Assembly: GCA_050008465.1 (NCBI GenBank)
Contig: JBEKMO010000023.1
Location: forward strand, 1 to 63,398
DNA from: Fen-330 sp050008465
GTDB taxonomy: Bacteria; Acidobacteriota; Terriglobia; Bryobacterales; Bryobacteraceae
Direction: 5' to 3'
Length of the DNA stretch: 63,398 nucleotides
Shown piece after piece: positions 53,401-60,518 of this stretch (its first letter is position 1; every line of letters starts with the position of its first letter). A program made the translations under genes and the position numbers. Below the pieces are notes generated by a model. It was not told where the DNA came from, searched no databases, and worked only from the letters and a program-made list of their open reading frames with translations.

Positions 53401-54004
53401 TGGTGCGCTGCGGATTCCCCCCGTCCGAGCTCACTCCCTCGGTGACCGCGCTGAAGCCCGGAACCAGCTTGTAAAGCGCCTGGAAGTTCCGCCCCGCGGA
53501 AGAAGTAATCGGCAGGTTGCTAAGTTGCTTGGATTCCAGTTGTGTATTCAGGTCGGCGCGGTCGGTCTGGAGAACCCCCGCCGACGTCGTCACCTCAATC
53601 GACTCGGTCAGTTGGCCAACCTGCAGCGTCGCGTCGAAGCGGACGACCTGGTTGGAATCGATGGCTATGCCATCCTTCACTGCCTTCGAGAAACCCGCGG
53701 CCGAGACCGTGACTTTGTAAACACCCGGCAGCAGGCCGGTGAACAGGTAGACGCCCTGGGTGCTGGTGGTAACCTGCCTGGAAACCCCGGTAGCCACGTT
53801 CAGGGCCACGACGGTTGCGTTAGGCACAGCCGCCTGGCTCGCGTCTGCAACGGAACCTGTCAGCGAGCCGTAGAGAACCTGCGCATTGGCTGCGCAGGGG
53901 CCAAGGACAAGCGCCAGCGCAACCAGCAGAATCAGCGCTGCAACCTCGCGGATTCGGCCGGCATGCCGGTGCGGTTGTTGAGATTCGGACGTAGTTGTTC
54001 GCAT
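50423..54004 (-). CDS. TonB-dependent outer-membrane receptor with carboxypeptidase-like domain (Oar type)
   Basis: The 1193-residue protein has a signal peptide (AALILLVALALVLGPCAANAQ), an N-terminal carboxypeptidase-regulatory-like beta domain (about 42-125; LTGSVADASQAAVPNATV), the plug (NLPITSSAGRNFQALYKLVPG), and a 22-strand barrel to the C-terminal aromatic RVSF. This architecture (no SusD partner) is characteristic of Solibacteres, where expanded sets are thought to import glycans or other large substrates using TonB/ExbBD. Start ATG 54004 avoids a 27-residue upstream extension. The promoter TTGACA, 17 nt, TATATT lies about 210 bp upstream, leaving a long untranslated leader. Confidence 0.93.
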   Translation of the reverse strand: MRTTTSESQQPHRHAGRIREVAALILLVALALVLGPCAANAQVLYGSLTGSVADASQAAVPNATVVALNVATGVSRQVTTSTQGVYLFTGLLPGVYKVTVSAAGFSKAVKDGIAIDSNQVVRFDATLQVGQLTESIEVTTSAGVLQTDRADLNTQLESKQLSNLPITSSAGRNFQALYKLVPGFSAVTEGVSSDGGNPQRTMAANVNGGSMQNNLTRIDGASNTYMWLPFNSAYVPPTDSIESVSIVTNSYDAEQGNSNGAAVNVVTKSGTNEFHGSGFEYHTDNALRALNRFQAVGIRKPKYILNQYGGSVGGPIRKNKLFFFADWEATKRRMLAQATKTVINPAGIFDASGNANLSAAIPAGTDCNITHVAGCVYDPNTGNANGTGRTAFAGNIIPANRIDPAVKTILSRIPTAGFLNSDGVTANNNYVAIGPAKLDRNTIDAKINYLPSDKTTIFGRYSISPSTYFDPPILGQAMGGATGGGQVGTAPSRIQNVGLGGTYTISPTMLVDINAGFTRQRLGAQYAPDLDLGNYGVSGLHIPGTNGDTYLTQGTPAFIVSSWNSMGNSDTGNPFLFRDNQYVANANLSWTKGRHGLRFGIEHTRSGQNHFQPQGGAFQTPRGSFRFSGNVTALSGAASANKANSLAQFLLGLPEEVGKAVQNANPNSLRWKTWSMYVRDSFQVTSKLTVNYGVRWEYYPFATTDHGGVKLFDPKTGNVLIGGNGSVPLDDGVNVGHGLFLPRLGIAYRLNDKTVIRAGYGMSADSNNWRFFRNNYPATTNSDNTSTWMAAGTCPTAAYCPAASLTGETLAPYAGLPVGIPFVAVPDISSGVIPLPNNVGWGNTVPFNFRRGYTHSYNLTLQREIGRASAEAAYVGSRGIRMLTNENINPGPINGGNAGRLLYPVANKNWGDGNSLSPDANMYYDSLQTKVTWRMKGGSQIGLNYTFSKAINWDDNEEVSGTFGVNGGYLFWPYPDYRARNKALASFDRTHNLSIYGVIELPFGPKKQWAKSGIAGAIVGGWQLNWLLTRMSGNPITLGGGGSQVNAPGNTQTPDQWAPLSILGGIGPAPVVGASTSCAATDMSCHYFNPTAFAAVPAGQIRFGTTGRNDIRGPGFFNLDASVFRDFRITERVKFQIRAEMFSMTNTPHYGNPGTDVTNAAAFGVITGTLNLAGRGSGTGGERVTWFSARVSF

Positions 54005-54218
54005 TGGACCCCCAAAAGCTTTCAGAAAATGCCTTCGAACGGAGCAGCCATCCTCATCCGGCTTTTCCGCCCGTATCACGTACAATCAGCGCGAGAATGG
54101 CTGTTGCCGGCGGACACACTTCACCCGCCCTCGCCGCTCAATGCCCTTCTCGGCGTCCCCTGAAGCAGCCTGAATCGGCTGCAAATCTTTCCTCACAGAT
54201 TTCGTTGTCGTCCCAAAC

Positions 54219-54247
54219 AATATACGCTCACTCGTTTTCGCTGTCAA
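54219..54247 (-). promoter_or_regulatory. Near-consensus promoter of the TonB-dependent receptor
   Basis: TTGACA (54247-54242), 17 nt, TATATT (54224-54219) on the minus strand. The -35 is part of GAAGTTCTTGACA, a 13-nt string that also forms the -35 region of the ROK repressor gene. The transcript would have a leader of about 205 nt. Confidence 0.7.
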
Positions 54248-54389
54248 GAACTTCCTCGGGACTGCTGCGCCTCGAGCCTTGCTCAAGGGACTCGAACTGG
54301 GGCTACAGTGGGCCTGCTGAAGTGGTTATCTGAAACTCCCGCGCCAGGGCTCGGGAGGCGTGCATTCACAGCCGCGGCAGCGCTTCCCC

Positions 54390-54985
54390 CAAAGCCCGCA
54401 ACTCCACCTTGTGGCTCCACCGCCAGGTCCCCCAGAAACGCCTCGCAGATCTGCTGCAAGTATGGGTTGCAACGCAAACGGCATCCGCCCGTCTTCGTGG
54501 GGCGGACCTCCGGTCCGCGGGCCGATGTCCTCGTCGGCCCTGCCAGGCCGCGGGCAGAGGCCGGACCAAAGGGTGGCAGGCGAAACCGCCTGCCCCTCAT
54601 TGGCCCAACTCGTTGATTCTACTTGTGGCGCAGGCGGTTCCGCCTGCGTCCGCGCCTTGAACGGGACTCTCACCACAGGCTCCCAGAACCGGCGACCGCG
54701 TGGGCGGCTGGTCCGCCCGAAAGTGAATCCGGTTGCCGTGTGCCGAGGGCTCGATCGCCATCCCGTACTCCACCCACCAGGACCGAAAGAAGATGATCTC
54801 GGGGAACTCCCGCAGGGTCCGCAGGTTGGCCTGGAACCACAGCTCCGGGTCCAGGTAATACTCCAAGTGGCTGACCCCAAGGTATCCCGAAATCCAGGGA
54901 CTGTCGATGATCAGCGCCACCGGCGTCCCCGCGCCGGGACAGCGCTTGGCCGCCTTCTTAAATGTTTCCCAGTGTTCCGGCCGCC
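54390..54985 (-). pseudogene. Degraded second copy of the URO-D family gene
   Basis: From about 54985 down, the frame reads ETFKKAAKRCPGAGTPVALI and on through PTRSPVL, almost identical to the first 100 residues of the intact gene at 49141-50175. It is then broken: a hairpin-rich stretch (54500-54680) replaces the middle, and short fragments DGRMPFALQ, PYLQQICEAF and LGDLA follow out of context. It cannot make a protein. It lies directly downstream of the ROK gene, suggesting that a ROK/URO-D unit once stood here before duplication or rearrangement around the receptor gene. Confidence 0.8.
54502..54648. repeat. Cluster of three REP-like hairpins inside the URO-D relic
   Basis: GCGGACC-tcc-GGTCCGC (54502-54518), GGCAGGCG-aaac-CGCCTGCC (54575-54594) and CGCAGGCG-gttc-CGCCTGCG (54629-54648). 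The middle one is the reverse complement of the hairpin at 43542-43563. Confidence 0.7.
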
Positions 54986-54989
54986 CGAG

Positions 54990-56171
54990 CTATGCAGCGA
55001 GCACCCGATGGCTCCCGAAGTGCTTTTCCAGGACCAGCGCCACGGTTCCACGCAGACGGGCGACACCGCCGTCGAGCGCGGGCTCCACGCGAGGCGCCGG
55101 GCCGGCCAGAATCTGGGCCGCAACCTCCGCTTCGATAACCGGGCCAAAGCGGTGCCAGGATCGCGTCAGTTCGCCTACAACCACAATCACTTCGGGCGCG
55201 ACTCCGGCGACCACCATCCGCATCCCGCGCCCCAGGTAGTGCGCCATGGTGTTCAAGGCGTTGGAAGCGATGGGATCGCCCTGTTCCGCCAGCGCCAGCA
55301 GGTCCTGAAAGCTAGGGCCCCCGGAATGGGCGGCGGACTCCAGGTAGTACCGCAGCGCGGCGCGGTTCGAGGCGAACACCTCCCAGCAACCGCGTCCGCC
55401 GCAGGTACACGCCGGACCGGCGGGGTCGAGTGGCACGTGGCCGAATTCGCCCGCCATCCCATGCAGGCCCCGGGCCAACTGGCCATTGACAAAAACGCCC
55501 GTGCCGATACCCTCGGAAACGGTGACCACCACCAGGTCGCGGATGCCCTCTCTTTGACCGAACCACACCTCCGCCAGGACGCAGGCGTTGGCGGCGTTGT
55601 CCAACTCGACGTCCAGACCGGTCGCGCGCGTGATCGGCGTCTTCAGATCGCACTCGGGCCACTTCAGATTGGGAGCGAACACCAGTCGCTGCGACTGCAA
55701 GTCGAACCGCCCGGGCAGGCTGATTCCGATGCCCTCGAACATCATGTCGGGACGCGCGCTCATCAGGTGTCGGAGCCGCAGGATCAGTTCGTCGATGGCG
55801 ATCTTCGGATCCGAAGGAGTCGCCATAACCTCCTGCGAGATGAAATGGCCGTTCACGTCCGCCAGCACCACGGTGGTCTGGACCGGCCGGATATCGATTC
55901 CCACGATCAGCCGTTGGACGTTCAGCCGCAGGAAGGTGGGCCGGCGCCCGCGGGGAAGCCGCCCCCGGGGTCCCTCGATCACCCAGCGCTCGCTCACCAG
56001 TTGCTCCGTAATCAGGGACACGGTGCTGCGCTGCAAGCCCGAAAGCCGGGCCAGGTCGGCCCGTGAGACAGGCTGACGGCTGCGGATGAGGTTCAGCACG
56101 ATCCGCCGATTGATGTCGCGGGCTACTTCGCTGGAGGCGCCCTGGAGGTTGGTGAGATCCACCCGCTTCAT
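54990..56171 (-). CDS. ROK-family transcriptional repressor
   Basis: The 393-residue protein has an N-terminal winged helix (NRRIVLNLIRSRQPVSRADLARLSGLQRSTVSLITEQLV) followed by a ROK sugar-kinase-like domain (VGIDIRPVQTTVVLADVNG; GEFGHVPLD; zinc site CTCGGRGCWE). NagC/XylR/Mlc-type members bind DNA until a sugar is bound. The kinase-type catalytic Asp is present in LDNAANACVL, but ROK repressors are usually not kinases. In this place it is likely the repressor of the xylan locus. Start ATG 56171 is chosen as the promoter lies just upstream; a TTG at 56186 would lie on the leader. Confidence 0.88.
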   Translation of the reverse strand: MKRVDLTNLQGASSEVARDINRRIVLNLIRSRQPVSRADLARLSGLQRSTVSLITEQLVSERWVIEGPRGRLPRGRRPTFLRLNVQRLIVGIDIRPVQTTVVLADVNGHFISQEVMATPSDPKIAIDELILRLRHLMSARPDMMFEGIGISLPGRFDLQSQRLVFAPNLKWPECDLKTPITRATGLDVELDNAANACVLAEVWFGQREGIRDLVVVTVSEGIGTGVFVNGQLARGLHGMAGEFGHVPLDPAGPACTCGGRGCWEVFASNRAALRYYLESAAHSGGPSFQDLLALAEQGDPIASNALNTMAHYLGRGMRMVVAGVAPEVIVVVGELTRSWHRFGPVIEAEVAAQILAGPAPRVEPALDGGVARLRGTVALVLEKHFGSHRVLAA

Positions 56172-56186
56172 TAATTGTCGCCTCAA

Positions 56187-56218
56187 ATTATATGCTCAGT
56201 TTCCGGTCTCAATGTCAA
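56187..56218 (-). promoter_or_regulatory. Promoter of the ROK repressor with long 20-nt spacer
   Basis: TTGACA (56218-56213) and TATAAT (56192-56187) are both perfect, but 20 nt apart; CATATA at 18 nt is an alternative -10. The 13-nt string GAAGTTCTTGACA and a TGAGC(A/G)TATA segment are shared with the TonB-receptor promoter. Confidence 0.65.
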
Positions 56219-56280
56219 GAACTTCGACACCGCGACGCCTTTCACCGCAGCCCCCCCCGTCAGGTGCGCCCTCCACCGGG

Positions 56281-56976
56281 CTATCGTTGATCGGCACTTT
56301 GAGCGCCCGCTTGCTGGAACAGCAGCCGGTCCTCCTGCGCCGAGAAGAACTGGATGGAGGTCCGCAGGCACTGCCTCGCGTTTCCTCCCTCCCGAAGCGC
56401 CCGAACGACATCGAGATGCCTTTCCACGCTCGCCAGAAGATCGCCGCCCTGGAGGCGCCGGCGTTTCATGATGAAAAACGTAAACAGCGGCACCACGAGC
56501 AGATCGAGAGACCTCGCCAGGTAACGGTTTCCCGACAGCCGCCAGATGGCCCGATGGAACTCCAGATCGGAGCGATAAAACCTCTGCGCGTCGTTTTCCA
56601 GCGCGGCGGCTTTCATCTCATCCGCGTGCTTTTGCAGGAGGGCGACATCCGCATCCGTCAGGCGCTTCCGCACCAGGTCCACCGCGAGCCCTTCCAGTTG
56701 CTGGCGGACCTCGAAAATCTGCGCCACATCCTCCGCCGTGAGCCGCGTGACGAACGTCCCCTTGCTGATGATTCGCGTGACGAAACCCAAGGACTCCAGC
56801 TCGAACAGCGCCTCGCGCACCGCGGTGGTCCCGATGCCGAGGTCTTTGGCCAGCTTCAGTTCCACGATGCGATCGCCCGACTCCAGCTTGCCGGACAAAA
56901 TGGCGTCGCGGATGAACTGGGCGACCCGATCCTTGAGGGAGGTCCGCTGGAGCGGAGTAACTTTCATGGACTTCAT
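56281..56976 (-). CDS. GntR/FadR-family transcriptional regulator (FCD domain)
   Basis: The 231-residue protein has an N-terminal GntR winged helix (RVAQFIRDAILSGKLESGDRIVELKLAKDLGIGTTAVREALFELESLGFV) and an all-helical FCD ligand domain with the metal-binding Asp/His pattern (SDLEFHRAIWRLSGN; ERHLDVVRAL). FadR-type regulators sense small acids; uronate or aldonate responses are common (UxuR, ExuR). It stands between ROK and the ctaA remnant and could add acid-sugar sensing to the locus. Upstream, TTGACA at 57028-57023 is a candidate -35, while the -10 is poor. Confidence 0.88.
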   Translation of the reverse strand: MKSMKVTPLQRTSLKDRVAQFIRDAILSGKLESGDRIVELKLAKDLGIGTTAVREALFELESLGFVTRIISKGTFVTRLTAEDVAQIFEVRQQLEGLAVDLVRKRLTDADVALLQKHADEMKAAALENDAQRFYRSDLEFHRAIWRLSGNRYLARSLDLLVVPLFTFFIMKRRRLQGGDLLASVERHLDVVRALREGGNARQCLRTSIQFFSAQEDRLLFQQAGAQSADQR

Positions 56977-56999
56977 CGTCTATCGGTAGCGCACTCCAC

Positions 57000-57254
57000 A
57001 TGGTCTACCCTGGGTCTTACTTTGTCAAGCAGCCGTCGATGCCCCCGTGGCGCACGCTTCAGCGTGCTGGGGTGCCCTCTGGGCCCGCCACTCACGGCGA
57101 CGCCCGGTCTCAGCCCAGGTTTTGCCCCTGATCCAGCGCGTACACGTGCCCGCCCGCGGCCAGGCCCTTGGGGTGGGAGCGTGAGTGGCATCGTGGGTGC
57201 GCGTTCGGTAGAGTGGGCATAGTGGGGACCATCGTCGGCGGCGCAGGGCGTCCA
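57000..57254. other. Intergenic region between GntR and ctaA remnant
   Basis: About 255 bp with a TTGACA (minus strand, 57028-57023) for the GntR gene, a TGGTCTACCC segment resembling a FadR-type half operator at 57001-57010, and a hairpin GCACGCTTCAGCGTGC near 57050, of the REP-like family. No gene is seen. Confidence 0.35.
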
Positions 57255-57846
57255 GTGACCGGAGCGCGCGGCGGATTCGCGCGCTTCGCTTGGGCCGTCG
57301 TCGCCTACAACCATCGAATTCACGCACCGCGCGATGAGCGGGCTGGCCCTGGCGAGCGTGGCTGTGCTTTGCGTCTGGGCCTTCCGGAGGTACGCGCGCG
57401 GGAGCACCCTGCGCAAGCTGGCGGCGCTGCCCCTCACGGTGTCGTTGGGGATGACCGGCGCAGTCGCCGCGCTGGGCGATACGCTGTTCCCGGCGTCCTC
57501 GGTCGGGGCGGGGCTCTCCCAGGATTTCTCAGCGGCGGCGAACTTCCTGGTGCGCCTGAGGGCGGTGCATCCGGCGCTGGCGATCGTGGCGGGCGCCTGC
57601 ATCTTCTATGCGGCCTCCGCGGCGATGAAGGCGCACCGCGAAGCCAGGAACACCGCCCTCGCGGTCTGGCTGCTGGTGCTCGCGCAAATCGTCGTGGGCT
57701 CGGTCAATATCGCGCTGCTCGCGCCGGTGTGGATGCAGATCGTCCACCTGCTGGTGGCCGACCTACTGTGGATCGCGTTGGTTCTCCTGGCCCTGTGCAC
57801 TGCGTCCGGAAGAACGGAAGGATCATCCTATGTCAACCTTGTGTAG
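57255..57846 (+). pseudogene. Heme A synthase/COX15 (CtaA) remnant with internal deletion
   Basis: The N terminus reads GGFARFAWAVVAYN from GTG 57255, then the frame is broken and a different frame continues TIEFTHRAMSGLALASVAV into a 170-residue CtaA C-terminal half (GDTLFPASSVGAGLSQDFSAAANFLVRLRAVHPALA; LAPVWMQIVHLLVADLLWIALVLLAL). A full CtaA starts with FARFAWAVLAYN and reaches IEFTHR about 45 residues later, so a deletion of about 135 bp removed most of helix 1 and the first periplasmic cysteine loop. Heme A synthesis cannot proceed from this locus unless another copy exists. It overlaps the GH39 start. Confidence 0.78.
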
Positions 57847-59398
57847 GCTTATCGCTCTCTCTGTCACGGCGCTCTTGGGCGCCGCAGCTACGGCACAACC
57901 GCTCCGCGTCATCGCCGTCGATTACGGAAAGATCCGGAGAAACCACAGCAAGGTTTTCAAGGAATGCATCGGCGCCGGGCGCGCCAACGAGGGCCTGCGG
58001 GCGGACTGGCAGCACCAACTTGCGCTCGTGCAGAAGGAGATCGGCTTCAAGTACATCCGCATGCACGGCCTGCTGCATGACGACATGGGCGTCTACAAGG
58101 AAGACCGCCAGGGCCATCCTATCCATAACTGGCAGTACATCGACAAGCTCTACGACTTCCTGCTGAGCGTGGGCCTGAAGCCGTTCGTCGAGCTGGCCTT
58201 CATGCCGGCCGACCTGGCCAGCGGCAACCAGACCATCTTCTGGTGGAAGGGCAACATCACGCCGCCGAAGTCGTACGAAAAGTGGGCCGCCCTCATCCAA
58301 GCGCTCACCGCGCACTTCCAGGAGCGTTACGGGCACGATGAGGTGAAGACCTGGTACTTCGAGGTCTGGAACGAACCCGACATCCCGCCGTTTTACACCG
58401 CGGACTTGAAGGAGTACCTGAAGCTCTATAAGGCCAGCGCGGAGGCCATCAAGAGCGTATCGGGCGACTACCGCGTCGGCGGGCCGGCCTCCGCGGTCTC
58501 CTACAAGTTCGAGGAAGAGCTTCTGCAATACTGCATCGCGAACAACGTGCCGATCGACTTCATCTCGACGCACGCTTATGGCGTCAAAGAGGGCTATGTC
58601 GACGAGACCGGAACCAAAGGCACAGTGCTCGACGCCGACCCGGCGGCCGTGAGAGGCCGCATGGTCCACTCGCGCGAGTTGATTCGGAACTCGAAGCGGC
58701 CGAATCTGGAGCTGCACTTCACCGAATGGAGTTCCTCCTACACGCCCACGGACTTCATTCACGATCAGTATCATCAGGCGGCCTTCGTTCTGGATAAGAT
58801 TAAGGGCGCGCAGGAGTCCGTGGACTCGCTCTCTTACTGGGTATTTACAGATATCTTCGAGGAGAACGGGCCCCGCATGACTCCGTTCCACGGCGGATTC
58901 GGATTGCTGAACTATCAGGCCATCAAGAAGCCGGCATACTACGCCTACCAGTTCCTGAGCCGGCTTGGGAAAGTCGAGCTGGCGAATTCCGACGCAGCCT
59001 CGTGGGTGACCAGGGACGCCTCCGGTGGCATTCAAGCGCTCTTCTGGGACTTCACGCCGATCGCGCCCCCCGAGGGCGTCAACGACCAGGTGTTCTACAA
59101 GGGCGACCTGCCGGCGAAGCCCAAGGGAAAGCTGCGCCTCGAAATCGCGGGCGTCCCCGAAGGCACATACCTCTTGCAGTTGTTCCGCACCGGCTACCGC
59201 GCGAACGATGCTTACACGACTTATCTCGCGCTCGGCTCCCCCAGCCAGCTCTCTCGGCCCGAGGTGGAAGCTATCCGGCGCGCCAACGACGGTTCGCCGT
59301 CCCTGACCGAGATCGTGAAGCTCTCCAGCACCCCGTTCTCCCGGGAATTCGATCTCCGCGAGAACGACGTGTTCCTGCTGTTGCTGACGAAGCTGTAG
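57830..59398 (+). CDS. Glycoside hydrolase family 39 (beta-xylosidase-like)
   Basis: The 522-residue exported protein has a signal peptide (MSTLCRLIALSVTALLGAAATA) and a GH39 barrel: acid/base Glu182 in EVWNEPD and nucleophile Glu299 in LHFTEWSS, plus a C-terminal beta-sandwich (about 390-522). GH39 enzymes hydrolyse xylo-oligosaccharides, alpha-L-iduronides or related sugars with retention. In this GH67/CE15 setting xylosidase activity is the natural guess. Its start overlaps the 3' end of the ctaA remnant by 17 bp, so its promoter must lie within or before the remnant. Confidence 0.9.
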   Translation: MSTLCRLIALSVTALLGAAATAQPLRVIAVDYGKIRRNHSKVFKECIGAGRANEGLRADWQHQLALVQKEIGFKYIRMHGLLHDDMGVYKEDRQGHPIHNWQYIDKLYDFLLSVGLKPFVELAFMPADLASGNQTIFWWKGNITPPKSYEKWAALIQALTAHFQERYGHDEVKTWYFEVWNEPDIPPFYTADLKEYLKLYKASAEAIKSVSGDYRVGGPASAVSYKFEEELLQYCIANNVPIDFISTHAYGVKEGYVDETGTKGTVLDADPAAVRGRMVHSRELIRNSKRPNLELHFTEWSSSYTPTDFIHDQYHQAAFVLDKIKGAQESVDSLSYWVFTDIFEENGPRMTPFHGGFGLLNYQAIKKPAYYAYQFLSRLGKVELANSDAASWVTRDASGGIQALFWDFTPIAPPEGVNDQVFYKGDLPAKPKGKLRLEIAGVPEGTYLLQLFRTGYRANDAYTTYLALGSPSQLSRPEVEAIRRANDGSPSLTEIVKLSSTPFSREFDLRENDVFLLLLTKL

Positions 59399-59430
59399 GA
59401 TAGGGTTCCAGCCCAGTCCCCCCGTTGCCC

Positions 59431-59949
59431 TTAAAGGAACATCCCCGCCACCAGTCCCGCGGCCGCCGAGCCTGCGATCACCCACAAAGTGTCGAGCCGG
59501 GTGGCGATGAGCACGACGAAGCTCGCGATCGCGATCGCCGCCGCCGCGGCGCTGGTTAGCGCGTCGCGCGCCAGCGGGATCGCCGAGGCGACGATCAGGC
59601 CGGCCGCGGCCAGCGTCGTGGCCTGGATCGCGCTACGCACTCCCGGGTGCCGGGCGCGCGCGCCCAGGTAGCGCAACATGGGGAGGATCAGGAACGCCGG
59701 CGTCACCATGGCCAGGTACCCGCAAAACGCTCCCGGCGCTCCAGCCACGAAATACCCCACGCTGACGACGTACAGGCCATACGGCCCCGGCCCCGTCTGC
59801 CCCGCCACCACCGCCGCGTTCAGTTGGCGGTCGGTGAGCACCCGGTGACGCACCACCAGGTCGTGGCGCACCACCGGCAGCGAAGTCAAGCCGCTGAAGG
59901 AGGTCGCGGTGGCCTTGAGGAGCAGCAGGTAGAGCAGCAATAGGTTCAT
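59431..59949 (-). CDS. Chromate transporter, short-chain subunit 2 (C-terminal half)
   Basis: The 172-residue protein is the second half of a two-gene chromate ion transporter (CHR family). It starts MNLLLLYLLLLKATATSFSGL and has the family SGLTSLP and QTGPGPYGLYVVSVGYFVAG blocks in about five helices. Short-chain CHR proteins form antiparallel pairs; CHR exports chromate in some bacteria. Its ATG overlaps the stop of subunit 1 (ATGA), showing coupling. It converges with the GH39 gene. Confidence 0.88.
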   Translation of the reverse strand: MNLLLLYLLLLKATATSFSGLTSLPVVRHDLVVRHRVLTDRQLNAAVVAGQTGPGPYGLYVVSVGYFVAGAPGAFCGYLAMVTPAFLILPMLRYLGARARHPGVRSAIQATTLAAAGLIVASAIPLARDALTSAAAAAIAIASFVVLIATRLDTLWVIAGSAAAGLVAGMFL

Positions 59950-60497
59950 TCTTCTTCGGACCTCCGCCAGAAGAAGCCCGCCGCGGCGGCCAGCGCCAGC
60001 ACCGCCACCGGCGACATCGCGACTCCAAGCAACAGCGCCACCGAGCCGCCCGCCAGCACCAGCGCGCGCAGCCATTCCCCGCGGCGCAGATGCGGGCGCA
60101 CCAGGTGCCATGCCGCGGCCGCCATCATCCCCACCGCGGAGGCCAGCAGGCCGGCGATCGCGCCCATCGCCAGCGCGTTCCCCTTCAGCACCTGATAGCC
60201 GTAGGTCAGCGCCACCACGATAATCGCGGCCGGCGCCGAAGCGGCCACGACCGCCAGCACCGCGCCCACCGAGCCACGGAGCAGCCAGGCGGCCGCGGCG
60301 CAAAATGCGAGCAGGTTGGTGCCCGGCGTCAAGCGGGCCAGTCCGAACGCGAGGCCGTACTGCTCGGGCGCGAGCCAGCCACGCCGGGTCACCAGTTCAC
60401 GCTCGAGCGCTGCCATCGTCGGGTCGCCGCCCCCGAAGGTCAGGTTCGGGATGCGGGCGAACAGTGCGGTGAGTGTGCGTAGCGGCGGGCGCACCAT
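59946..60497 (-). CDS. Chromate transporter, short-chain subunit 1 (N-terminal half)
   Basis: The 183-residue protein carries the N-terminal CHR domain (IPNLTFGGGDPTMAALERELVTRRGWLAPEQYGLAFGLARLTPGTN) with about five to six helices. Two half-size genes together equal the long-chain ChrA. The start ATG 60497 lies 6 nt after TACTAT, part of an extended -10 TGATACTAT, giving a leaderless message. The gene diverges from the HlyD remnant with 21 bp between start codons, both leaderless-like. Confidence 0.88.
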   Translation of the reverse strand: MVRPPLRTLTALFARIPNLTFGGGDPTMAALERELVTRRGWLAPEQYGLAFGLARLTPGTNLLAFCAAAAWLLRGSVGAVLAVVAASAPAAIIVVALTYGYQVLKGNALAMGAIAGLLASAVGMMAAAAWHLVRPHLRRGEWLRALVLAGGSVALLLGVAMSPVAVLALAAAAGFFWRRSEEE

Positions 60498-60503
60498 CGG
60501 TCA

Positions 60504-60512
60504 ATAGTATCA
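60504..60512 (-). promoter_or_regulatory. Extended -10 of the chromate transporter operon
   Basis: TGATACTAT on the minus strand, hexamer TACTAT at 60509-60504, 6 nt before the ATG. A TAGTAT on the plus strand overlaps it and may serve the divergent HlyD gene. Confidence 0.5.
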
Positions 60513-60518
60513 TCAAGG

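Noticed and set aside
57001..57010. A FadR-type operator (TGGTCTACCC) for the GntR gene
   Set aside because: Only one half-site resembles the consensus and the matching inverted half is poor; mentioned in the intergenic entry but not claimed as a site.
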